From Euglena gracilis (Eukaryota; Euglenida; Euglenophyceae; Euglenales), in contig CP154954.1 in assembly GCA_039621445.1 (NCBI GenBank), positions 56,690,433 through 56,754,432 of the forward strand: 64,000 bases of DNA. Direction: 5' to 3'. Below, piece after piece: positions 22,141 through 34,179 of this stretch (the first letter of the stretch is position 1; each line of letters begins with the position of its first letter). The position numbers and the translations under genes are program-made. The notes under the pieces were generated by a model, which did not search any database, was not told where the DNA came from, and saw only the letters and a program-made list of their open reading frames with translations.

Positions 22141-23299
22141 CCAATGGCAGCATATTTTGGCAAAAAGGACTGGTACCAAAAATTTCACATAGCGTCAACC
22201 CAGAATAAAGTGTCAAAAAGAGCAACCGTCATTAAAAAAACAGTCATAAAAATGTGCATTTTATTTTTGAGTTTGAAAAAAATATGCCTGAATAATACCC
22301 CCCCAAATGACATTCCGCCGGCCCCCAGATTCAGATGTGCAAATAGCATTCCCCCAGATATATTATTTGGGGGAGGTTGCAAATGGAAATCACAAAGCAC
22401 ACACCTTGTGAAAATGCATTCCTGAAATCCATATGCTCTGTCCTCCTAAAATGAGGTATAAAAAATGTTCGGCAAAGCATTAAATCCAACTCCTTTACCA
22501 AAGCAACACAAATACATAGGAGGTTAGGCAGGGGTGGGGGGGGGGGGTTGGGGGCTCCGCCCCTAAGGAATTTCATGGAGAAACTTCACCGGTGAAGTTC
22601 ACCGGTGAAGTTCGTCCAGGTATTTCCAATGAAGAGGGGGGGGGGGGTGGGGGGTCCCGCCCGAAAAACCAAAAGTTCACCGCCTGATCTCCATATGCAT
22701 GGGTATGTGGGACGTCAAGGGATGTGGGGGGGGGGTAGGGATTTATCGGATGGTGAAATTGTGATCATGATGATGGTGACATTATTTTGCCATGGAAAAC
22801 TCTGGCTGGCTTAAGATCCAATCATCCTATCACAGTAAAAATTAACCATCCAGAATTTGGAATCACCCACATCCAACTAGGAATCATCACCCAAATTAGG
22901 AATCAGCCACTTCAAGAATAACCAACGAAATAAGAAATCAACTACCTTTGGAATTGGATTTCTTGAGGACGAAATTTTGGTTCAAAAGTGGGACTAGGGG
23001 GGACTCGCGGGGGGGGGGGGGGAAGGGGACGCAGGAGACACCCACACCACAGCACCCGTGCAAGGAAAAAATCCTTCAGTGCCAAAGGAAGGAAGAATCC
23101 AAAAATTGGCGCCACTGGAAATACGGGGACCCCACCCACACCCATGCGTGATTCCCGTACAGCCCTGGACACCCCCTACAGAACACATATTTATATATTT
23201 ACGTTCTATACACATACACATATGGAAAGTATTTTAATACCCTCCAGGGGGGGTAGTAAAGTGCACCTCTGGTTTGGCAGGGTCCCCAGCAGGGTTCGA

Positions 23300-23375
23300 T
23301 AAAAGGACAGGTGGGGGGGTGGTCCGGACCCCCCCCTGCGGGCCGGGGGGGGGGGGCACCCCCCCCCCACCTAAA
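23300..23375. repeat. G/C-run repeat with GGTCCGGACC core, copy 1
   Basis: GTGGTCCGGACCCCCCCCTGCG, then GGCC, a long G run, CACC, a long C run and ACCTAAAC. The same order recurs at 28783-28850. The centre GGTCCGGACC is palindromic, and a third partial copy (GGTCGGTCCGGACCCCCC) is at 23549-23570. Confidence 0.75.
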
Positions 23376-24189
23376 CAGGTGCGCGGTCAGGGTGGCCGTA
23401 AATTTTTGACCCCCCAAAACGACCAAAAGTGCCATTTTGGGCACTTTTTGTGCAAAAATGTGCCAAAAATGCAAAAAATTTTCGGCGCAAAGCGCCGGAG
23501 GAAAAAATTGACCCTTTTTGGGGGGGTCCCGGGAACCCCCCCCCCCCGAGGGTCGGTCCGGACCCCCCTGGCAGGTGGGGGGATTTTGGATTTGGATTTG
23601 TTGTGCCCCGCGTTGTTGCGCAGTGCCTCCAGCCGTGGGCGTACACAAGCACCACTCAGGAGGGCACCCCCGGAGCCCGGGCATTGCAATTTGATTTGGG
23701 AGTTTGGGATTTGGTTGGGGGTTCGCCTGTGGGGGTGTGTGGAGTTTGGTGTCCAGGGGGCAAATAGAGTGAGGCCGGGATGGTATGATGGGGGGATGTG
23801 GGCGTGCAAACTGGGGGGCAGAGGCTGGGGGAATGAGTGGGAATGGGGGGCACAAATCGGAATGATGTGATGTTCCCACCGGACCGGGGCCCTCCTCCCG
23901 AGGGTCGGTCAGGGTAGAGGGTGGGGAACGCAGAAATGATGCAGAAAAAAAAATAGACCAAGCTGGGTGCACCCTGGTCGCCGTACCCCCGGGGTGATAT
24001 GGGGTCCACTCCTCTCCTTCGCCACGGAGAGGCTGTGCTCCGTCACGGAGGGGGGGGGTTGACCCCCCCCTACCTTGAACCTGAGGGGGGGCCGAAAATT
24101 CTTCTTTCATGGACGGGCAAAGGGCCGGAAATCGGCGTTTGATTGCGTTTATCCCAAATTTCGAACAACAGGACCAACACGGGGTGGTT

Positions 24190-25620
24190 GTGGTAATCTA
24201 CAATTCGGTGGGTGGGAGGCCATGGGTTGGTTAGGATGTTCCAGAAGTTGGGGGCGGAACACTGGGGTGGGAGGTCAGGCAGTCGGCGTGTAGAACACCC
24301 CGGGGAGGGGTTGAAATTGTATGGAAGTTTGGCGGGTGGAAGTTCAGCGGGTTGGACACCGCCAGGCGGTTGGGGTTATTCCGAGGTTCGGTGGTTACAA
24401 CACCACGGGGTGGTTGAGGGAGGCCTGGTAAAGCAGGGGGTTGGATGTCACAGGGTGTTCGAGGTGGTCCGGAAGCTCTGAGGGCACAGGGTGATTAGGG
24501 TTATGTGGAAGCTCGGTAGGTGGGTTTACGCGGGAGTTGGAAGGGTAGCACACCATGGTGGGCCATCAGGCTGAGTAACTGAGAAAGTTGATGGGTCACC
24601 CGGAAATTTATGGGGTAAAGCACCACATTGATGGTGATGTCCGGAAAGGTGGTGGGTCGGATGGGATGGTCCGGCAGCTGATTTTGAACACCACGTGAGG
24701 TGGTTGGTGTGCAGTACACCATGGTTGTGGGGTTATCCAGGAGTTTGGTAATGGGGTGGGAGAGACACCAGGGGAGAGTTCTGGTTATGCAGAAGTTTAT
24801 GGTGCATTGAGTTTCCAGAGGTGAGATGTGTGGAAGGCCACGGGGGGGGGGGGGGGGGGTCCCAGGTTTCAGCGGGTTGAACACCATGGGTTGGTCGGGA
24901 TTATCGGAATTTCGACAGGTTAGACTCCACAGGGTGGCTGGGTTTGTACCGAAGTTCGGTGGGTGGTGAAAAACTGGGAAGGGGGTTATCCGTAGTTCAG
25001 AGTTCTGCACCAAGGGGCTATCAAGTTTATTCGGAAATCGGAAAGAACACCGTGGGGGTTGGGTTATCGGAAGGATCGGTTGGTTGTGGTTATCCGGAGC
25101 GTTTGGGGGGTCCGGGCAGTCGGCGTGAAGAACAGTACGGGGGGGGGGGGTTGGGCTGTTCAGAAGTTCGGCGCGTAGCACACCTTGGGTTGATTGGAAG
25201 TTCGGCGGGTTGGACGCACTGGGGTGGTTGGGGGTGAAACGAAAGTCGGTGAGTAAGACACCATTGGGGGGGGGTCCACAAGTTGGGTGGGTTGAACACC
25301 ACAGGGTGGTTTTGTGGGTAAAACAACATAGATGGGGTATGTGGTGTAGTTCAGATTTGATGGGCCGGAAACCATGGATGAGGGTGTCCAGAGGTTCGTG
25401 GGAGAGACACATGGATTTTTGCATTATAAATATATCATGGTGGGCAGGGCGGAATACATTGCGTGCCCGGAAGGTCGAGGTTGAACACTGTGGGGTGGAG
25501 GGAATTTCGTGGGTGAGATACACAAGGTGGTTGGGGTTATCCGGAAGCTCGGTGGGTCAGGTAACGCGGGTTGATTTGGGTAGTCTGCGAGTCCTGAAAA
25601 GGGGAAAGAATGGGGTGGTT
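24190..25620. repeat. Degenerate minisatellite around GTTATCCGGAAGTTCGGTGGGT
   Basis: About 1.4 kb in which phrases such as GGTTATCCGGAAG, TTCGGTGGGT, ACACCATGG and GGGTGGTT recur in shuffled order every ~40-70 bp. The 340-codon minus-strand frame (24501-25523) over it encodes only degenerate Pro/Asn/His-rich repeats and is most likely an artefact of the repeat. Confidence 0.7.
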
Positions 25621-25639
25621 GTGTTATAAATGGAACAAG

Positions 25640-27870
25640 ATGGGTGAGGGTTGAAAATTTCGCGAGGCAGCAGAAGAAACTATGCATTGGATGGTGCATG
25701 CAAAAAAAAAAAATATGCTTGCATGCTGATGTCAGGCTGTGAAAAAAAAATCGGCACAAATACAACAAACCACGGAGAGAGCTGTGTCTCACCATGGTCT
25801 GGAGGGGGCATGGGGCTGGGGAGGTGAACTGCACATGGTGGTGCATGTAAGAATGGATGAGAGACTGGTGTTATAAAAAATGGGAAGGCTGGGAATGCAA
25901 GAGGCGCTAATGAAAAACTGTTTTCTCCTGGGTGCTCCTTTTTCCTTTCCATGATATTTGGGAATGTCAATCTTACTAACTCAAGTGGGTTTCTACCACA
26001 ATGGGGTTTCATTTAGAAATTGGGGGTTCGCAGTGCAGACTATTTGGGCCCCAAAGGTTTTTTAGTGTGTACTGACTTAGATGAGCTGCAAGAGAAATTT
26101 GTGGATGATAATAAAGGAAGGGGTTAAAACGGAGGATGCAGGTAAGTGGTAGCACTTAAGCAGGCTTGAGCCACGTGCAGACAAAGCGGCGGGAAGGAGA
26201 GGTTCTCAAATTCTTAAAGGCTAGGTTGGTGTGTCCTGGGACTTTCGGTTATGGTGTTTCCTGTGTTGGTGTGGGTGGAGGGTTTACGGGGATAGTGGGG
26301 GGCAGAGCCGGGGCAGGGTTCCCGGGTGGAGGCCGGATGGGGGGTGGCGGCGGGGGGGGGGGAGTCGGCGTCCACCATTCTCGGCGGAGAGCTGGTGGGT
26401 AAGCTGGGGGGGGGGGGGGCAGGGGCTGGCAGAAACACAGTGCCAGGCCCATAATGACCGGTCCAGGGTTAAAAATCCAAGAGGCAGCAAAAGAAATCAT
26501 AAAATGGTTGGTGCACACAAAATGTGTTTGCATGCTGACGTAAGGCAGTGAGATACATCAGCACAAATTCAACAAACCGCGGAGAGAGCTGTGTCTCACC
26601 GCGGTCTGGATGAGGGCATGCACTGCTGCCACATTTGAATGCATGGGAGAAAGAAATTGGGCCTGGTGTCATGAAAACGGGGAGGGGGCTGGGGCTGGGG
26701 GTGCGGGGAGCACCAATGTGAATTTATTTCTCCTGGGTGTTTCCCAGCCTTTCTTTATGTACTGAAACTTAGAAATGTGATTCTCTCATGTTTTATGTGA
26801 ATTTCTACCACGATGAGCGTTATTTTGGAAATTTGGGGGGTTCACAGCGAAGAGTATTTGGCCTGCTCCACGGGTATGTCAGTGTGTACTGACTGAAATG
26901 AGCTGCAAGAGAAATTTGCGGGTGAGAATTAATGGAGGGGTAAAGCGGCGGTTGCAAATAAGCGGTTGCACTTCAGCAGCTTGAACAAAATTTAGACAAA
27001 GCGGGGGGAAGAGGTCCGCAAAATCTTGAAGACTAGGGTGTGGTGGGGGTGGGGTGGGTGTGGTGGGTAGTGGAGGCACAGCTGGGGCAGGGTTCCGGAC
27101 AGAGGGTGCCGGCGGGGGGAGGGGGGGGACAGACAGGAGGCTTCAGTGCAACAAAGGGTGGGGAGTCTGCGCCCACCATTCTCGACTGGGTGAGCTGGGG
27201 GGGGGGGTGGCGGAGAGGGTTGGCAGAAACACGGCGCCAGGCCCACTGGAGGATAATGACTGGTCCAAGAAGGGGGGGGGTTCAAAAATAAGAGAGGCAA
27301 AAAAGAAACCATCAATTTGCAGGTGAGCGTAAAATATGTCTGCATCTGATGTCAGGCAGTGAGATACATCAGCACAAATTCAACAAACCGCGGAGAGAGC
27401 TGTGTCTCACTGCGGTCTGGATGAGGATGGGGCATGCACTGCTGCCACATTTGAATGCATGGGAGAAAGAAATTGGGCCTGGTGTCATGAAAAACGGGGA
27501 GGGGGCTGGGGCTGTGGGTGCGGGGAGCACCAATGTGAATTTATTTCTCCCGGGTGTTTCCCAGCCTTTCTTCGTCCTGAAATTTAGAAATGTGATTCTC
27601 TCATGTTTTATGAAAAATTTCTACCACAATGAGTGTTATTTTGGAAATTTGGGGGGTTCACAGCGAAGCGTATTTGGCCTGCTCCACGGGTATGTCAGTG
27701 TGTACTGACTGAAATGAGCTGCAAGAGAAATTTGCGGGTGAGAATTAATGGAGGGGTAAAGCGGCGGTTGCAAATAAGCGGTTGCACTTCAGCAGCTTGA
27801 ACAAAATTTAGACAACGCGGAGGGAAGAGGTCCGCAAAATCTTGAAGACTAGGGTGTGGTGGGGGTGGGG
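25640..27870. repeat. ~810-bp tandem repeat, about 2.7 copies
   Basis: The landmark AGATACATCAGCACAAATTC occurs at 26551 and 27362 (811 bp apart). GTGTGTACTGACT...GAGCTGCAAGAGAAATTT occurs near 26068, 26883 and 27703. A diverged partial unit begins near 25640. The last two units are nearly identical, and the first ones differ by many substitutions. Each unit contains a G-rich block resembling TGGGGGTGGGG. No coding capacity is convincing. Confidence 0.85.
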
Positions 27871-27994
27871 TGGGTGGGGTGGGTAGTGGTGGGGTTCGGT
27901 TTTCGCGGTGAACTTCACCGCCGGACGCTATGCGGGTTCCTCAGGGACCGGAGTCCCTGGGAATTGCCCACGCCCGCTCAACCTGCCCTCAGGT

Positions 27995-28042
27995 GGAACA
28001 CGGCAGAGCTGCGGAGGGCCCTCCGCAGCTCTGCCGTGTTCC
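27995..28042. repeat. 48-bp perfect palindrome
   Basis: The 24 bases starting GGAACACGGCAGAGC at 27995 are followed at once by their exact reverse complement, with no loop and no mismatch. The symmetry stops abruptly on both sides (T versus G). Confidence 0.95.
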
Positions 28043-28782
28043 GCCGGCCGGCGCACGCGTGGCTGGAGCCAGACCTGCAAAGATGCCTGCCGCTTTCGAG
28101 GATGCTCCTCCTGCTCCCGCAGGGGGGGGAGGGGCTGCCGAGTGGGGGTACCTGGGAAGCCATGCAACGAGGGCAGGCAGACAGGCATGGGGACGGAGTC
28201 CCCGTCCTCCGGGGGTGAGGGTGCTGGCGGGCTCCCCAGGGGGGCCAACGCCAAGGCTGCTGGTGAGCCTCCTGTTGGCGGCTGGTTTCTGAGCCGCTTG
28301 GCGGGCGCTGCACCCGTCCGCCGCTGGCTTGGGGTACCTAGAGTGGCGGGCGGGGGAGCGGGAAGGCGTGCTGGGGGGAGGGCCGAGGCCGAGGCCGAGT
28401 CCGCCTGTGGGCGCCCGGCCGCTGGTCCAGTCCTCCGCCGCTTGGCTGGCGGTGGGCCAGGGGTGGCGGCTGGACCGGGGCAGAGGGAGACGACGAAATG
28501 CCTGCGACATTGGGGACAGAGGAAGCCACGGCGGCGATGCTGCCAGAGCTGGCCGTGGCCAAATAGAGGAGGAAAGCGTTCCACCTCTCGGTGAATGCCC
28601 GTTACCACGGGGCGCGGACCCCCTCCGGCGGTGGGGCCAGCCGCACCGACCAGCGGCGGGGTCGAGACGGCGGGAGGCCCGGCGCCAGAGGGGACGCCAT
28701 CTCTTTGGACATCAGCCACGCGCAGAGTTCCTTGTCGCCGGCGACGGCGGCCTGCAAGCGCTTGGTGAATCCGGCGATGGTG

Positions 28783-28850
28783 GGGGGGGGTGGTCCGGAC
28801 CCCCCCCCCCCTGCGGGCCAGGAGGGGGGGTGTCCCCCCACCTAAACCAT
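28783..28850. repeat. G/C-run repeat with GGTCCGGACC core, copy 2
   Basis: Same order of elements as 23300-23375 (GGTGGTCCGGACC, C run, TGCGGGCC, G run, C run, ACCTAAAC). The copies differ mainly in homopolymer length. Confidence 0.75.
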
Positions 28851-29925
28851 GTACGCCCTCCTTATATCGAACCCTGGTCCCCAGGGGTTAATGAAGGCGC
28901 AGCGCTAGGGTTAGGACCAGCCAGCCTGGGATCTGCCACACTCACCTCGTGCATCCTCCCTAGCCCGGGCCGCGCGATTCCCAAAAGTGGCGGACAGGCA
29001 ACGAAACGGTTGGCCCACACAAGGGACCACCCCCCCCCCCTGCCTTTGGACTGTCCCCAAAGGGGTGGATGGTGGGATTCGCCGTGGCAGTTTTCGGCCT
29101 CGCACAGCAGGCAGAAGGTTACAGAGAGGAGTGGGCCGATCCTAGGCAAGCCAGTCCTTTGTTAGACCAGTGGGGAGGATTTTGTATACACAATATGCAT
29201 ATGTAATTGCATATGCATATGCATATGAATACACATACACATATACATAATTGTCGAAAGTGGCTCAAAATGGCAGAAATAGCCCAAAGTTATCAGAAAT
29301 GGCTAATGGTCTTCAAAGGTGGCCAAAAAAAGGCCAACAATGGCCAAAATGGCCAAACGTGCCCAAAAATGGCCAAAAGTGGCCAACTCGACAACCCCAA
29401 ACTGTTTCAGGGTTTTATTGCATTTCTGGCCAACTTTGACACCCCCCTCGAGATTTTTCGACATTTCGAGATTTTTCGAGATTTTTTGAGAAACTTCGAG
29501 ATTTTCGAGATGTCAAACCATCAAGAAAAGATTTCCTCCGGCACACGGCGAGGTGGAAATGATGTGTTTTTTGATGTGTTTTTCGGATGGTCTTGTTCAA
29601 AAAAAAATCCAAAAAATGGCCAAAAAGGCAGGTTTTCTGGGTGAAAAAAACATGTGCCGACCTTTGGGGAAGAAATTCCACAAGCCTGCAGCACCCCCCC
29701 CCACGCCAGAGTTTGACGAGCCTGAATCAAGCCCCCCCCCCAGAACTGCAAAATCTTAAGCAGAACCCTGAACCACTGAGCATCATGCCCCCCCCCCCCC
29801 GAGCTATTCCCATCCCCGGGACCCTTTACGGCCCAATGGGAACAGTACGGAGGGGAGCAGGGCCCAGTCCCCTCCCAAGCTATTCCCATACCCGAACCTA
29901 ACCTTGGGCAGCTCAAAAGGGGTAA
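28851..29925. other. No gene; short-word repeats
   Basis: Contains CATATG-rich DNA (29186-29250), a region with the words TGGCCAAAA and AGTGGC repeated (29255-29400), and a tract of ATTTTTCGAGATTTC repeats (29450-29515). No protein motif was seen. Confidence 0.5.
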
Positions 29926-30116
29926 TTTTTGGCAACTTTTTTTGGATGTTTGCAAAAAATGGTCAATTTTTTAAGCACATTTGATTTTGAAAACGTCCCA
30001 AAAACGTTGATTTCTGAGAGCTTTTTGGGAAAGTCATTTTAAAAAATGCTACGACAGTGAGCTATTCCCCCCCTAAGGGAATAGCTCGGGGGGATAGCTC
30101 GGGGGGGGGGTCATGG
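29926..30116 (+). repeat. ~190-bp direct repeat, copy 1
   Basis: Shares with 31966-32177 the order TTGGCAACTTTTTTGGATGT, AAAACGTCCCAAAAACGT, ...TGAGCTATTCCC, then GGGAATAGCTCGGGG units ending in a G run and CATGG. Confidence 0.85.
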
Positions 30117-31965
30117 TAGACCTACTTTTGGTGTCCATTTTGAGGTCCAAAATGATGGTTCTTCACAGCGAGATATTCCCTATTTGCCCCCCAATTGGAA
30201 TTGGCTCATTGACCTCCAAGGCGAGACGAGTAAAAATTGGGAAAGCCGCAAAAAAGCTCGAAAATTTTCGAAACGTCAGTGTCGAAAAAACTTCAAAACT
30301 TCCTTGATAAGCAAAAAAGGATGAATCCAACCATACCCCAAAATGACTAACTTTGACCAACAAAAAGCAGGTCCTCCACTCCCCTACCCTTGTTCGCAAC
30401 AAAATCAATACATGACCATGAATCACTGGCGACTTCGGTCTGAAAATAGCATGAAAACAATCAGATGTGGGCAACGTTGCGCCTTGGTGAAATAATTGGA
30501 TAAAATTGCGAATTTTGAGATGATGGTCACACCCTTTAAGTTGATGCCCTGTTTGGCGGAGATTGAGGTATACTGTTGCGTCCTTGCAGCACTTCTGCTC
30601 ATCCAATTTATCGATGTTCTGTGTTGATCTAGCAATCCTTGGTTCAATGGAACAAGGGTTGGCTTTCATTGGAAGGGTTTCCTTGTCATGCCACATGACG
30701 GAAAGATACTCAAAAATAAAATGAAAAAGAAAATTGAAAAATACTCAGAGGAATTCTTCAAACCTTTAAACCGCGGTGTAACTGCAGTGCAATCGCATGT
30801 GAACAAGAACACAAGGAGGGTCATAGGGTTACAGTCCTTTGGCGATGGTGTATTTGGTCAAATAATGATCGCATTGTGGTGAACTTGGAGACTTTGAGCC
30901 TACAATTATCCACGACATTACCAACCTTTTGAAGTTCCAGTTTGAAAATCTAACACCCGCATTGTTGGAATGGACTGGCCTTTCAAAAAAAAAACTCTGG
31001 GGCTTTGGAGCTTTTTTTCGACAGACTTTGTTTTTTTTTGTTTTACTTTTTTTTGACAAACGGAAATTATTTGAATTTTGAAAATATTCCAAAATTATGA
31101 CAGGTTTTATGAAAATTTTTGATAAGGAAGTTGAGACAATGATGTGGTGTTTGGTGAGAGACCACAACAAACCAAAGGAGACCTAGTGGATCACAGAAAA
31201 TAATGACCCCCCAAATACCCCCAAAAAACAAGTGGATTCCAACTTTTTTTTAGCGTTTTGTTCTTGGATTCTTGGAACGTGTGAAAGAACACATCAAAAA
31301 AAAATGATCGAGGGTTGCCCTGGAGCCCTTGCCGGGTCAACTTAGAGGAGGCAACGAGGGGTTTGAAATGGTGTGTGCACGTGATGGAAGGATACATGTG
31401 ATTACCATGGAGCTAGGCAGAGTGGGGAGGGGGGAGGGGGGAGGTACGCTGCGGCAAGCGCCATAACATGAGACCTTGGCTGTAAATCCACTCACCTGAT
31501 CCCTCAAGCTGATAGTTGAAGATGCACATGCAAAAAAAACTTGACTTCAGGTTGAAATTTGAGGTGGCTGTCTCTATTCGGAGTTGATCAGAATCACTCA
31601 TGACACAAATCCTAATTTGTCCAAAACTTCCCATGGCAAATGCCCAATTTACCGATGTGCCACACCGTCATTAAAGTGGGGTGCATAGGATGCGACAGGG
31701 ATCAGAGGGAACGCGAGGGGCTGCGAGAGACACCACAACGCCATCATCAGTCAAATTAGGAATTTTTGTGGGAAATTTGGGCCATGAGATTGTGCCACAC
31801 CAAAATTTGTCATCGCCCACCCTCAATTTAGAATCACCCATCAAAATTAGGATTTGCGCACATCAAATCTCAAATGAGAATTAGAAATCCACAAACGTTG
31901 GATTTTTCGAGGACGGCATTTCGGTTAGGAAATGGGATGTTGGGGGATAACCCAAAGGGGGTCAT
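30117..31965. other. Between the two direct repeats, no gene recognised
   Basis: AT-rich sequence. A 177-codon minus-strand frame (30163-30696) and a short basic plus-strand frame (30688-30882) are open, but neither matches a family I know. The segment 31790-31935 (ACGTTGGATTTTTCGAGGACG and preceding AATTAGGATT words) is a diverged copy of 22860-22985. Confidence 0.4.
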
Positions 31966-32177
31966 TTTTGGCAACTTTTTTGGATGTTCGCAAAAAAATG
32001 GTCATTTTTAAGCACATTTGTCAAAAAGTGATTTTTGAAAACGTCCCAAAAACGTCGATTTCTGAGCACTTTTTTGGGAAGTTCTTAATAAAAAGTGCTA
32101 TGACAGTGAGCTATTCCCGTCCCCCCCCCCTATGGGAATAGCTCGGGGGGGAGAACAGCTCGGGGGGGGGGGGCATG
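31966..32177 (+). repeat. ~190-bp direct repeat, copy 2
   Basis: Copy of 29926-30116 about 2 kb away, same orientation. It differs by small indels in the T and G runs and ends with the same GGGAATAGCTCGGGGGG units. Confidence 0.85.
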
Positions 32178-33014
32178 GTAATTTGACCCAAAATATGTCA
32201 ATTGGCAAAGGGGATTGCGCAGGGAGGAAAGATTTTCTCGGCAAAAAGGGGGGGGGGAGGGGAAACATGAAATTTTTGTGGAAGAAACCCCCCCAAAAAC
32301 ACAGAAACGAATTGTCCTCACCCCACCTTCCCTTTTTGGCACCCAACGCCCAACGCACCTTCACACCCAAAAATGGCCAAAAATCTTGTCCAGGCCATTG
32401 CTTAACACCTGTCCCCCCCCCCGGGGGGGTGACTGATTGGTTTTTTTCAGAGTGACTGACTAGTTTTTTGGCCGTGACCCCCCTCCCCCCGAGGGTGGGG
32501 TAGGCCAGAAATCATCCAAAAGTGGCTGAGTGGCCAACCGGCGTCAAAGGCGCCGGAGGAAATTTTGGCCAAAAATGGCCTTGAAGGGCCAAAAATTGAC
32601 TTGTTTTCCTAAGTGGCACCCCCCACCCGGGGGGGGGGGGAGGGAGGGTAAAGTGACTGACTGGTTTGGCCGAAAAAAGTGACTGACTGGTTTTTTCGGA
32701 GTGGAAAGTGACCCCCCCCCCCCCGGGGTTGCTAAGCAATGGTGTGATCTTGTCAGCGAAAAAAAGTGCCAAAAATTGGAGCATTTCCACACCCAAAACG
32801 GAATTTTGTCAAAAATGGCCCAAAATGCATCCCAAAAAATGTGACGGTCAAGAAAATCCTGACAAACTTCCCTTGCAAAAAATGACCAATCTCGGACATA
32901 AAAATCACCCAAAAATGGCCACTTTCGGACCAAAAATGTTGTTTTTTTGTTCAAAAATGTACCAAAAATGGCCAAAATGACGGCTCCGTGCGGAATATTG
33001 GCCATGCTACTTCT

Positions 33015-33105
33015 GGTGGTCGGGCCGACCTAGGTCGGGCCGACCTTTGGCCATGGCTTATCGACCTCTGGAGGTCGGGCCGACCAGGTCGGCCCGACCT
33101 CCAAT
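33015..33105. repeat. Palindromic GGTCGGGCCGACC cluster
   Basis: Four or more copies of GGTCGG(G/C)CCGACC within 90 bp, as GGTCGGGCCGACCTAGGTCGGGCCGACC and, after a gap, the inverse order. A related word (GGTCGGCCCGACC) occurs at 36625-36640, next to CGCTAGCGACTAGTCGCTAGCG. Each unit is itself palindromic. Confidence 0.85.
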
Positions 33106-33289
33106 AAACCGCATTACCCCCCCCATTTTTAATTTTTCAGCCCCCCCCCTCAAAATTTTAATTCTCTTAATTCAATGTAAAATGCAAGGAAACACATCAA
33201 AATGTCCCTAAAAACGTCAGAAAATGTCCCATATTGAAAAAAAGGGGGGTGAAAGGCCAAATCAGTTCCATGGCCAACCCCAAACCATA

Positions 33290-33460
33290 ATCCTAACCCT
33301 AACCCTAACCCTAACCCTAAACCTGACCCTATCCGTAACCCTGACCCTATCCCTAACTGTATCCCTGGCGCTAACCCTAACCCTGACCCTAACCCTGACC
33401 GTATTCCTAAACCCTGTCCCTGACCCTTACCCTAAGCCTAACCCTATCCAAGGCAAGGAG
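33290..33460 (+). repeat. Telomere-like CCCTAA repeats, degenerate
   Basis: Begins with four exact CCCTAA units (33294-33320), then continues as CCTGACCCTA, CCGTAACCCTGA and similar variants for about 150 bp. A weaker tract occurs at 35140-35225. This equals TTAGGG on the other strand. It is an interstitial tract, not a chromosome end, because complex DNA lies on both sides. The long Leu/Thr open frame over it is an artefact. Confidence 0.85.
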
Positions 33461-33980
33461 GGCCAAATCGCGCTCCCCAATGAACCCCGATATGCGAATT
33501 CAGTCGGCCTACGGCCTCCTCCGGGGGGGGCTGCCGCCCCCCCCCCCGGACCCCCCCCCCCGCCCAAAATAACAAAATCCCCTTGTGTGTGCAAGGCAAG
33601 GATGGCCAAATCACGCACATTACCAAGAATCCCCTTGTGTGTGCAAAATACCACCCCCCCCCCTTTATTGTCCCACCGACCTGCCCCCGGGAGGCCCGAC
33701 CGGACAATAAAGGGGGGGGGACAATAAAGGGGTACCAAAGGAATTTCATTGGCTGAGCCAAAAAAACCCCCCGTCGGCCGGGGCCCAGGGACAATAAAGG
33801 GGGGGGGGACAATAAAGGGGGGGGGTAAGGAGGGCCAAATCGCGCTCCCCAATGAACCCCGATGTGCAAACTCAGTCGGCCTACGGCCTCCTCCGGGGGG
33901 GGGGGGGGGGGGCAGCTCCCCCCAGACCCCCCCGCCCAAAATAGCAAAATCCCCCTGTGTGCAAGGCAGGGATGGCCAAA
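33461..33980 (+). repeat. Pair of ~150-bp direct repeats with ACAATAAAGGGGGG spacer
   Basis: AAGGAGGGCCAAATCGCGCTCCCCAATGAACC followed by GTCGGCCTACGGCCTCCTCC, G and C runs and ATCCCC(C/T)TGTGTG occurs at 33461-33610 and again at 33829-33980. Between them, GACAATAAAGGGGGGGG is present three or more times (33704-33830). The first copy is preceded directly by the telomere-like tract. Confidence 0.8.
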
Positions 33981-34179
33981 TCGTGCACATTACCCAAAAT
34001 TGCCCTTGTGTGTTACACAAACTTTTGTACAAATGGACCCCCGAGTGGGGGTTTCTGAAGGCTTGAGTCAGTTTTCTTCATGTTTGAATGAATTTTAGGG
34101 GGGGGGGCTTAAAAACTGTTTCAGAGGGGGGGTGAACTTAAAAATTGGTGTCCAAAGTCCATCACCAATTTCTCGCTCG

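Larger units (their letters stand above)
27880..28850 (-). other. GC-rich island, coding-like on the minus strand, family unknown
   Basis: About 950 bp of GC-rich sequence with long open frames on both strands. Minus-strand phrases look protein-like: GFTKRLQAAVAGDKELCAWL (near 28700-28775) and FLCPQCRRHF followed by a basic KRRR stretch (near 28440-28530). They fall in different frames, so if coding the island is split into exons or frameshifted. It contains a 48-bp perfect palindrome and ends in the GGTCCGGACC repeat. I recognise no family. Confidence 0.25.

Noticed and set aside
23199-24110. 303-codon Pro-rich minus-strand frame
   Set aside because: Low-complexity product of G/C runs; overlapping frames on both strands are equally open.
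24501-25523. 340-codon minus-strand frame
   Set aside because: It follows a degenerate minisatellite and encodes shuffled Pro/Asn/Thr-rich repeats without domain signs.
33224-33727. 167-codon Leu/Thr-rich frame
   Set aside because: Product of the CCCTAA telomere-like tract.
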